NCBI GenBank assembly: GCA_014218235.1
Contig: CM024753.1
Span: forward strand, 183,372,348 to 183,436,347
DNA from: Colocasia esculenta
Taxonomy: Eukaryota > Streptophyta > Magnoliopsida > Alismatales > Araceae
DNA: 64,000 bases
Direction of reading: 5' to 3'
A program made the translations under genes and the position numbers. The notes under the pieces were generated by a model, which worked only from the letters and a program-made list of their open reading frames with translations, did no database searches and was not told the DNA's origin. Below, piece after piece: positions 1 through 9,402 of the stretch (within the stretch, counting starts at the first letter, position 1; each line of letters begins with the position of its first letter).

Positions 1-2015
1 TCCAACCCTTCATGTTCAAAACCGCAAGAAACAACAAATCGGCAGCACCTTGGGGACACGGTTCTCGAAATCCAGAAATGATCTGAGCGTCCGGTCAGGC
101 TGACGGGCTATTTAACATATGAAGAATCTGTCTATAGGCTTGAACCGGGCATGGGTATTGTTTACCCGACCCTTCATGTTCAAAACTGCAAGAAACAGCG
201 AATCGACAGCACTTTGGGGGCACGGTTCTCAAAATACAGAAATGATCTGAGTGTTCGGTCAGGCTGACGGACTATTTAACATATAAAGAATCCATCTATA
301 GGCTTGAACCGGGCGTGGGTATTGTATACCGAACCCTTCATGTTCAAAACCACAAGAAACAGCGAATCGGCAGCACTTTGGGGACACAGTTCTCGAAATC
401 CAGAAATGATCTGAGCGTTCGGTCAGGCTGACGGGCTATTTAACATATGAAGAATCTGTCTGTAGGCTTCAACTGGGCATGGGTATTGTTTACCCGACCC
501 TTCATGTTCAAAACTGTAAGAAACAGCAAATCAGCAACACTTTGGGGGCACGGTTCTCAAAATCCAGAAATGATCTGAGCGTCCGGTCGGGCTGACGGAC
601 TATTTAACATATGAAGAATCCATCTATAGGCTTGAACCGAGCGTGGGTATTGTATACCGAACCCTTCATGTTCAAAACCGCAAGAGACAGCGAATCGGCA
701 GCACTTTGGGGACCCGGTTCTCAAAATCCAGAAATGATCTGATCGTCCGGTCAGGCTGACGGGCTATTGAACATATGAAGAATCCATCTATGGGTCTGAA
801 CCGGGCATGGGTATTGTATACCGAACCCTTCATGTACAAAACCTCAAGAGACAACGAATCGGCAGCACTTTGGGGACCCGGTTCTCAAAATCTAGAAATG
901 ATCTGATCGTTCGGTCAGGCTGACGGGCTATTCAACATATGAATCCATCTATGGGTCTGAACCGGGCATGGGTATTGTATACCGAACCCTTCATGTTCAA
1001 AACCACAAGAGACAGTGAATCGGCAGCACTTTGGGGACCCGGTTCTCAAAATCCAGAGATGACCTGAGTGTCCGGTCGAGCTAACGGGCTATTCAACATA
1101 TGGAGAATCCATCCATGGGCCTGAACCGGACATGGGTATTATATACCGAACCCTTCATGATCAAAGCCACCCGGAAACGCGATTCGGCGGCACTTCGGGG
1201 ACACGGTTCTCAAAATCCAGAGATGACCTGAGTGTCCGGTCGGGCTGACGGGCTATTCAACATATGGAGAATCCATCCATGGGCCTGAACCGGGCATGGG
1301 TATTATATACCGAACCCTTCATGTTCAAAGCCACCTGGAAAAGCGATTCGGCAGCACTTCGGGGACACGGTTCTCAAAATCCAGAGATGACCCGAGTGTC
1401 CAGTCGGGCTGACGGGCAATTCAACATATGGAGAATCCATCCATGGGCCTGAACCGGGCATGGGTATTATATACCGAACCCTTCATGTTCAAAGCCACCC
1501 GAAAAAGCGATTTGGCAGCACTTCGGGGACACGGTTCTCAAAATCCAGAGATGACCTAAGTGTTTGATCGGGCTGATGGGCTATTGAACATATTGAGAAT
1601 CCATCCATGGGCCTGAACCGGGCATGGGTATTATATAACAAACCCTTCATGTTCAAAGCCACCCGGAAAAGCGATTTGGCAGCACTTCGGGGACACGGTT
1701 CTCAAAATCCAGAGATGACTTGAGTGTCTGGTCAGACTGACGGACTATTCAACATATGGAGAATCCATCCGTGGGCCTGAACCGGGCATGGGTATTATAT
1801 ACCGAACCCTTCATGTTCAAAGCCACCCAGAAAAGCGATTCGGCAGCACTTCGGGGACACGGTTCTCAAAATTCAGAGATGACCTGAGTGTCCGGTCGGG
1901 CTGACGAGATATTCAACATATGGAGAATCCATCCATGGGCCTGAACCGGGCATGGGTATTATATACCGAACCCTTCATGTTCAAAGCTACCCGGAAAAGC
2001 AATTCGGCAGGATTT
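1..2015. repeat. Tandem array of a ~160-164 bp unit inside the LTR
   Basis: About twelve copies of a unit containing CCGAACCCTTCATG, GGCAGCACTT, GACACGGTTCTC and GGTCGGGCTGACGGGC. Anchored on CCGAACCC the steps are 164 bp (1146, 1310, 1474, 1638). The leftmost copies are more diverged and slightly shorter. The same array recurs in the right LTR. Confidence 0.9.
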
Positions 2016-3326
2016 GAGACAGTAAAACAGAGGCAGTGATAAGGGGATTTGAACAGTGCCTTGACTGCTCCTATACCCATCAAAGGAGGCACCTACTTGG
2101 CCCTACATGAGCTCCTTGTATTGGGCTTTCAACAGTGATGGTTAGGCCACAAAATCTAGAGAGAGAAACACCAAAGAAAGAGGTCTATTGAAGCAAAAGA
2201 TGACATGGCAGTGGGTGGTTCCTCATGGACTGCCCTTGATGGGCTGAGGAATACCCAGCCGCCCTTCTCATTGCTCCAGGTGAGGTGATGGGGATATTCT
2301 TATGCAAACATGAACAAACCAAAAAGGGGAGAAGGGATCATCCACTTCGGTTATGCACAATAGAAGAAAGAAAAAAATTATTAAACAATGGGGGATGGGA
2401 AGCATGCATACATGACTTTAGGAACCTATGCTAACCACAACCGGGAGGGGGCCAAGCACACAACAAAAAGAAATAGAGGAAAAGGGAGAGATCTTTTACT
2501 GTTGGAGATGAGGGATACATGAGAGAACAACATAAAAGAAAACAAGAAACAAAAGCATGGGGACTGCCATGGCAGTCCCCTCACCCTCCCTTGCTTCTCT
2601 TGCTCACCCCTCTTCTCTTTCTCTTCTTTCAACTTCTCTTATTTCTGGGAATACAGGTGGGCATCCAGTTGGGAGAGGCTCTTTTCCCTCTCCTTTTCTT
2701 TGTCTCTTTAGCAAGCCAAGAAGCCCCCTTCATGTAGCAACTGAGCTGGCCTCTTTCCTCCTGTTCTCTTCAACTTTCACTCCAGGCAAGCAGCCAGCAG
2801 GAGGGAAGAAGGGAGGAAGCCTCCTGCACCCTTCTGCTCCAAGCCTCCTCCGTAACAAGTTGAAGAAGATCCTGCAGCTGCTTCTTCTTCCTTCTTTAGC
2901 CAGCAAGGTGCTCCCTCTCTTCAGCTAGCACCCAGCCCAAAGAGCAGGAGGAAAACTTCTTCTGCCCTCCTCCGTAACCAGCAGAATGGGAGTAAGGAGA
3001 GAAGAACCCAGCCCCCTCTGCCTTCTGCCTTCCTAGCCAAGAAAAGGGACCAGCAGGAAGCTTTTTCACCCTCTCCTCACGCAGGCCAGCCACTTGGAGA
3101 GGAAGCTTCCAGCCCCTGTTCACGCTGCTGCTATAGCAGCCTTTTGTCTGGGTAGTGGGGGGTGCTAAGTTTGCTTAGGCTCACCTCCTTACCTAGGGTA
3201 TATGGGCCACTAGGTAATGGGCTTGCTTTGGGTCTGTTTAAGGGACTTTTTAGTGGGTTCTTTTAGGGGGTAGCTGGGCCATTAATTAAATGCAAGCCCA
3301 GTGTGCTATATTTTTTGGTGTCCACA
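1..3326 (-). repeat. 3' LTR of the gag-only element (truncated at window edge)
   Basis: Nearly identical to 14541-17861. It holds a tandem array (1 to about 2015) and then about 1.3 kb of unique LTR DNA with pyrimidine-rich tracts. The right end at 3326 is fixed by loss of identity with the other LTR just after ...GTGTCCACA. The short open frames here run through repeats and are not genes. Confidence 0.85.
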
Positions 3327-3346
3327 AATGCCCTCCACCTGCAGGT
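3327..3346 (-). other. Polypurine tract of the gag-only element
   Basis: On the minus strand the bases next to the 3' LTR read AGGTGGAGGGCATTT and then TGTGGACACC. The purine-rich run next to the LTR start is where plus-strand DNA synthesis would be primed. It is less pure than a textbook tract. Confidence 0.5.
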
Positions 3347-4504
3347 GCTGCGAAAGGAGTTGAGCGGCGCCTGCGGGTGCAACTTGAAGGACTTTTGACG
3401 TTGCAGCTGGATACAGACTAGCCTCATCAATGCGGGCAATGCCTGACTTGTCGTTGTCTTGGTGATCTCATCATTTGAAGAGTTTGTCAGTTAGCAGGCA
3501 GACAGTGCAAGCGAGAGACGAGTGGTGCAGTGTTCGCAGGTGAACTTTTGTATCTTTTAACAACCATCGACGTGCTGGTGATCTCTGATTTTCTTTTAGT
3601 TGACATTGTGGTCTCAGGGTCAGCGGTCAACGAGAACCATTGTGACCACATCTCGCTAAGTTGGTGAGCTCACTGAATCAACAGCCTCTGAGTCGGTGAA
3701 GATTATTAGGCTGGAGGCTTTTTAACTCTTGTAAGTATTGAACTAGTGGCAATCTTGAGCTGGTGGAAACACTGCACTGATAGCCTTCTTGATTCTGCAG
3801 AGGCCCTAGACTGGAAGCTCCTTCGAATTGCTGAGATTTCTGACCCGGTAGGATGTTTTGAAGATGAGAATTTTGAATCGGAAACATCCTTGAACCGGAG
3901 AGAGTCCTAAATCAGTGGCCTCTTTTAGTTGAAAAGGCCATGTGAGCCGATGGCCTTCATGGGTGAGCCATCCATTGGGTTATGTTGGCCTGTCTTATGA
4001 GTCAACGGGGCATGCTGGCCTGCTATATGATCCGGTGGCTCCTTCTAGACTCGGTAAGTGGCCTTGCCGCTTTCTTTCCTCTGAACTATCTTGCCAACTG
4101 GTCGCTTTGGATGCGCAACAATCTGAGCATGCAGTAGCATTGAGGTCTTAGTAGGAGGAAGTAGACCGCTTCCACGTCGTTGTCACCAACTGTGATAACC
4201 AGACTGCCGCTTTGGAGATCTTGTAGCCCTCATCAATACCGCTTTGCTCATAGCTAGATTAATGTGCTCTTGTCTTCCTCTTTCGACTTTTATTATGTCT
4301 AGGTATCGACAGATTTCTTCCACAAAATTGGTTATGTGGGTGTCGATCGACTTAGCCATTTGTGGACACCTACTCCATGAGGTGTTGACAGATTCAATTA
4401 AAGTCCACCATGTGTCGACATCTGCTTTTCTGATTGTCGGATGACCCTATCAAAAATTTCCTTCGAGAGGCTTGAAATTTGTCAGAAACGACTTCATGTA
4501 TAAT

Positions 4505-4745
4505 GACATTTCACTTCATCAGGTATGAGATAGAACTCCGACTGGCATGAAGATAAGCTTCAACTGGAAATGGCTTGGAGGCGAGCTCTGGATGGCACTG
4601 GCATGAACGCGAGCTTTGACTGGCAACGGCACGAAGGCGAGCTTCGGATGGCGCTGGCATGAAGGTGAGCTTTGACTGGTATGAAGAAGAGCCTCGGCTG
4701 GCATTGGCATAAAGGCGAGCTTTGGCTGGCACTGACGTGAAAATA
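4505..4745. repeat. Degenerate ~30 bp tandem repeat
   Basis: Seven or eight imperfect copies of a unit around GGCATGAAGGCGAGCTTTG. Copies differ by substitutions and small indels. No gene is present. Confidence 0.7.
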
Positions 4746-4850
4746 AGCTTTGATCGTCGAGTACCACTTTTGTCAGGATTCCCTTTCTAGAGACTTGAAG
4801 CCTACTTGCCTTTGGCATCTGTCTTTGATTAATTTTTTATTTTCACATTA

Positions 4851-5028
4851 TCGAATTGAGCGCCCTTTCGGGTTTTCACCCAATCCGACCCCCTCTTGCT
4901 TTTGCCTACGCGCCCTTTCGGGTTTTCACGTAGCGAGGTACCCAATTTTGCCCATGGTGCCCTTTTGGGTTTTCGCCATGACCGGGTTTTAGCTCTTTTT
5001 ACCCTTGTCCAGGGGAAACCTAGACAAG
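4851..5028 (-). repeat. Hairpin cassette, copy 1
   Basis: Three hairpins share an 18-nt loop segment, GCCCTTTCGGGTTTTC in the plus strand. Their stems are ATTGAG/CCCAAT (4855-4860 with 4879-4884), CTACG/CGTAG (4906-4910 with 4929-4933) and CATGG/CCATG (4953-4957 with 4976-4980). A fourth, CTTGTC/GACAAG (5004-5009 with 5023-5028), has another loop. On the gag-sense strand the shared loop contains CCC-GAAA-GGG, a GNRA-type tetraloop on a 3-bp stem. Confidence 0.75.
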
Positions 5029-5536
5029 TCCAGCGAGGCACCTCTATTTTAAGCCTCTTTTTTTTTACTTTTTTTTATACATACATATACTATAAAGAGA
5101 GACTTATGAGTGGAATATAACTCGACCACCAATCATACCATGATGTTGGTAGATGGTGTGAGGTTATTTGTGTTGATTGCAAAATGGTAACCTGTAAAAC
5201 CTATGTGCTAGCTTCAACATGGGTTCTAAAGTTAACATCTACTGGTCAACCAAGGCAAGAAGTCAAGGCTGAGCTTATTTGGAATTTTGAAAAGGCAAAG
5301 GCTATCTAAACCTAGGGTCCTACTTGGCGAGAGCAAGTAATATAAGCGTGAAGCATAGATGGCACGAGACAGCTTGTCTAAGTTTTGAGGGTTTTTTTTT
5401 TTAGAGTGTATAGCTGAATTCAGAGAATGTATAGCAAAAAGAGGATTTCTTGAAAGAGCAGAGATGGAACTCCCCCTTCTTGCCATTTTGATATTTTGAC
5501 TTCATTCATTTTCCCCTTTTTTTTTAATCACATTAT

Positions 5537-5719
5537 TGACCCAAGCGCCCTTTCGGGTTTTCACCGGAGTCAGCCCCTTCTTGCTTTTGCCTACGCGCCC
5601 TTTCGGGTTTTCACGTAGCAGGGTTCCCAATTTTGCCCACGACGCCCTTTCGGATTTTCATCGTGGCCGGTTTTTTTTCTTGTCCTTTTTACCCCTACTC
5701 GGTAGCGAAACCAGAGTAG
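5537..5719 (-). repeat. Hairpin cassette, copy 2
   Basis: Diverged copy of 4851-5028 with the same order of hairpins. Stems are TGAC/GTCA with inner mismatches (5537-5540 with 5569-5572), CTACG/CGTAG (5591-5595 with 5614-5618), CCACGA/TCGTGG (5637-5642 with 5661-5666) and CTACTC/GAGTAG (5695-5700 with 5714-5719). The third and fourth stems differ from copy 1 but stay fully paired. Confidence 0.75.
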
Positions 5720-6136
5720 GTTCGACGGGCATCTCTATTTTGAGCCCTTTTGTTCATCATTTTTTTTATCATTTCATTTTTTTAATACAGAAATATAGCA
5801 GGATAGGCACCGCGAGCATACATGCAGTAGTGTACCCTCAGAGTTCTTGAACATGAAAGACTGGAGGGTATATGTCGTCGAGGCAATATCGAATTTAGCT
5901 CCATGAGTTGTTGGATCCTCCTAACGCTGAAGCACAATAACGCCATCTCGAACCATCGACCATTGTGAAGGTGGCTCCACCATTTCGACTTGGGGGATCT
6001 TGGGCATAGAATGTCAAAGCTCAATGTTAGATCCCCCAGACCGTCGCAAAAAGGGATGTGATGATATACGGTTCCTGCAAAATAATATGGTTATAAAAAC
6101 ATTGAACATGGCTATTCGATTTTAACTCTTAAATCC

Positions 6137-7345
6137 TTGGAGGTCTCACGTGGCAATTGTCCCACGGGCTGAGATCGAACTACAATACTTTTCTTGTAGT
6201 TGCAGCTCCTCGGAGATGAGTGTTCATACCCTTGGAGACCTCAGATGTGGGACTAATCCCACGAACTAAGGCTGGACTACGGTATTCATCCCGTAGTTGC
6301 AGCTCCTTGGGGATGGATTCTTATATCCTTGGAGACCTCAGACGCGGAAATAATCCCACGAACTGAGGCTGGACTACAGTATTTATCCCGTAGTTGCAGC
6401 TCCTTAAGGGTGGATTCTTTTTATATCTTTGGAGACCCCAGACCGGGCAACATTTCACGATCTGAGGTTGGACTACGGTATTTATCCCGCAGTTGCAACT
6501 CCTGGTAGATTGATTAAGAATTCGAGTATGGGAGCCCAACACGTGGGCAGAGAGACTCGACTTCTTAAATCAAATGTTATAATTTTTTTTGGTGCATTTC
6601 TTTTGTTCTGTTCATTTTCATGATTAATTTTCCCTTTTCTTTTCTTCTTTTTTTCTTTTTTCTTTCTTCTATTTTTTCTATTTTTTTCCTTTTCTTTTCT
6701 TCCTTTTTTTCTATTTTCTTTTGTCTCTTTTTTTTGACGAAATTTCGTTCCATCCTCTCTTTTTAATCATTTCATTTTTTTTCATTGATCATTTTATTAT
6801 TTTCTATTTGTTTTTTTGTCTCTTTTTTTATTTTTATTTTTTAATGTATGTCTTTTAGAGACCTCAAATGTGGTAAACATTCCACAAAAGGAGGCTGAAT
6901 TACGGTACTTGTTCTGCAGTGTCTATTTGTAGGAGGTCAATTTTGATTTATATCTTTGGAGACCCCAGATGTGGGAAACATTCCACAACTGAGAATAGAC
7001 TGCGATATTTGTCTCGCAGTTGCTGCTCCTTTGAGATTAATTTGTCTTTTATCCCTGGAGACCCCAGATGTGGAAAATGTTCCACAAGCTGAGGATGGAC
7101 TACGACACTTATCCCATAGTTGCTGTTCCTTTGAGATTAATTTAATTTTGAATCCCTAAAGACCCCAGATGTGGGAAATGTTTCACAAACTGAGGATGGA
7201 CTACGGAACTTATCTCGCAGTTGCAGCTCCTTTGAGATTAATTTGATTTTGAATCCCCGGAGATCCCAGATTTGAGAAATGTTCCACAAACTGAGAATGG
7301 ACTATGGAACTTATCCCGCAGTTGCAGCTCCTTTGAGATTAATTT
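6137..7345 (-). repeat. Nine copies of a ~100 bp module with three helices
   Basis: Units start near 6137, 6232, 6329, 6429, 6860, 6956, 7055, 7156 and 7258. Each can fold into a closing helix GGAG/CTCC, a long helix CCTCAG/CTGAGG capped by GTGGGA/TCCCAC, and a third helix ACTACGG/CCGTAGT. A low-complexity T-rich tract (about 6590-6850) separates units 4 and 5. Confidence 0.8.
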
Positions 7346-7399
7346 GATTTTAAAGTTCTTTTTGCTTTAAATGTCTTTTTAGTCAATTTTGAAAACATT

Positions 7400-7765
7400 G
7401 GGCACAGAGACCCGATTTTGAAATCATGAGGACATGAAAGTCTATTTTGAAATTTATGAGGGCATGGAAGCCCGATTTTAAAATTTATGAGGGCGTAAAT
7501 GCCTCGATCTTTTATTAAACGTGTGGGCGCTAAGGTCCCAGTTTGAAAACATGAGGGCGAAGAAGCCCGCTTTTGAAATTGTGAGGACGCGAAGGTCCAA
7601 TTTGAAAACATGAAGGCGTGGAAGCCTGATTTTGAAATATGTGGACACAGAGGCCCATTTTGAAAACATGGGGGCGAAGAAGCCCGATTTGAAATTTGTG
7701 AGGGCGTAGAGGCCTCGATCTTTTTATTAAACATGTGGGAGCTAAGGTCCTGTTTGAAAAACGTG
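7400..7765 (-). repeat. Array of short hairpins, 4-bp stems with 6-nt loops
   Basis: Units of roughly 35-40 bp separated by TTTGAAAACATGAGG-like spacers. Stems include GGGC/GCCC at 7460, GGGC/GCCC at 7555, GGAC/GTCC at 7585, AGGC/GCCT at 7614, GGAC/GCCC at 7643 and GGGC/GCCC at 7672. All these have a loop of exactly six. Confidence 0.7.
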
Positions 7766-7799
7766 ATTTTGAGTTTGGAAACATGAATTTTCAAATATG

Positions 7800-8390
7800 A
7801 TTGACTCATCGTTATTTCGAAAACGTCAATTTTGTAATTTGACTGGCAAATTGTCACTTTTGAAATATGACTTTAGAAACATGACTGGCAAATTGTCACT
7901 TTTGAAATATGTCTTTTGAAACATGATTGGCAAATTGCCAGTTTTGGAATATGTCTTTTAAAATATGATTGGCAAATTGCCAATTTTGAAATATATCTTT
8001 TGAAATATGATTGGCAAATTGCCAATTTTGAAATATGTCTTTTGAAATATGATTGGCAAATTGCCAATTTTGAAATATGAGTTCTTTTAAAATCATGAAT
8101 GGCAAGCTTGCCAATTTTAAAATATGACTTTTGAAAATATGGTTGGTGATACGCCACTTTTTAAAGTATGAGTTCTTTTAAAATCATAAATGACAAGCTT
8201 GCCAATTTTAAAATATGACTATTTGAAAACATGATTGGCGAGACGCCATTTTTGAAATATGAGTTCTTTTGAAATCATGAATGACAAGCTTGCCAATTTT
8301 AAAATATGACTTTTAAAAGCATGATTGGCGAGCTCGCCAATTTTAAAATATGGGTTTTGAAAACATGATTGACAATTTACTAGTTTTTTT
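7800..8390 (-). repeat. Array of TTGGCAAATTGCCAA-type palindromes
   Basis: A unit of about 45-60 bp, AT-rich, with a palindrome at its centre. Forms seen are TGGCA-AAT-TGCCA (several), TGGCAAG-CTTGCCA, TGGCG-AGA-CGCCA and TTGGCGAG-CTCGCCAA. Open frames across it merely encode the repeat. Confidence 0.75.
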
Positions 8391-8959
8391 TAATGCATAT
8401 GACATCGGAATAAGGATAACTCCTTCGTTAGCTTTATTAGGGATCCAGAAAAAAGAATATGCACTCAAAATTCGGTAAAAAAAACCCATGTATGAATATG
8501 GACATAAGCGGTGAAAGCCCGGTCTGACATGATCATACGGGCTCATATCATCACCCTGCAGAAAATGTGCAATTCTGTTGAGGTATTATTTATCTCAGAA
8601 CCATAATCCGACTAGCGGTATGGTTGGCCTATTTATTTTTTGTTGCTCGTCAATGACGATAATACCTCAGGTGGCCCTAAAAGAGCCGGTTGAGACCACT
8701 TCAATGACCAGGTCTCATGCTGGGTGATCGGTGTGACTACGTCAGCAAAATACCTTTTTTTTTTTTTTGCTCTTTTTTGTCATCATTTTTTGAATGAGTA
8801 TTTACATGTATGGACATTACATATTTGATCTGCATCTGCCCCCAGAATCACTCAATCTTGATGAGCTGGCTCTTATTTATTTGTTGGCTGAAGGTCTTGA
8901 AGTTTCCCCGGGGGGCATAAGCTTCATCTGTGCATCGAGCATCTTGGGTTGTTTATGCT

Positions 8960-9400
8960 TTCCTGGCTTGGATATCATAAGTTACATTTGCCCCCATATT
9001 GGCTGGCTCGCTTTTCGTATGCTCTTCTTTTCTGTTGCATTGGAGCCTCGTGAGGGCGCGGCGGGTCCACTTTGTACTCGCCCACTTGTAGTTCTTCTTT
9101 TCTTATTAATGCTTCAATTTTGTCTTTGAGGACATAGCAGTCCTCTATGACATGCCCCGACAGTTGATGATATAAGCAGAACCGGGGATCATCCTTTTTC
9201 TTGATGTCCTCTGTCCTTCTAGGCTCGGGTGGGACAATTTTGTTATGTTGACGTGCCCATTCAAAAAGGGTCTGTGTCTTATCTCTTGGAAAGGAGTATG
9301 GCTTTTGCATCTTCTCTTGCAATGAACCCTTTTTATTTCGCTTCGTTTGTTTGACAATAGGAGAGCCATCTTCACTCTTTTGTCATGTAAAGGCTTTGAG
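8960..9400 (-). pseudogene. C-terminal gag segment with zinc knuckle, out of frame with main gag
   Basis: The open stretch 8975-9322 encodes a segment with a YSFP motif and a C-x2-H-x4-H-x4-C pattern (CLYHQLSGHVIEDC, about 9128-9185), then a basic tail. It is the partner of the segment at about 10930-10980 in the large gag ORF. It follows the stop of that ORF at 9403 in another frame, so it is the separated end of the second gag copy. A frameshift or ribosomal shift would be needed to join it. It is probably RNA-binding, as in other gag zinc knuckles. Confidence 0.7.
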
Positions 9401-9402
9401 GT

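Larger units (their letters stand above)
3327..8960 (-). other. Long non-coding 3' region of the gag-only element, built of repeat arrays
   Basis: This 5.6 kb lies downstream of gag on the element's sense strand and has no credible reading frame. It is a chain of separate repeat families: hairpins about 3600-4160, a ~30 bp array 4505-4745, two copies of a hairpin cassette 4851-5028 and 5537-5719, a ~100 bp module 6137-7345 split by a T-rich tract at 6590-6850, 4-bp-stem hairpins 7400-7715, and TTGGCAAATTGCCAA-type palindromes 7880-8345. Hypervariable tandem repeats in the 3' UTR are known in Tat/Ogre-type elements. The pairing within the repeats is treated in the findings. Confidence 0.8.

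Noticed and set aside
1..2015. Regular direct repeats reminiscent of a CRISPR array
   Set aside because: Units are ~164 bp without unique spacers, lie inside a plant LTR and recur in the second LTR.
2426..3123. Overlapping open frames of 70-120 codons on both strands
   Set aside because: Low-complexity pyrimidine-rich LTR DNA; no domain, and the same frames recur in the right LTR with frame-neutral drift.
7339..8157. Frames of 60-170 codons with repeated QNWQFANH or SKLAICQSYF words
   Set aside because: They translate the hairpin repeats; the conserved feature is base pairing, not the peptide.
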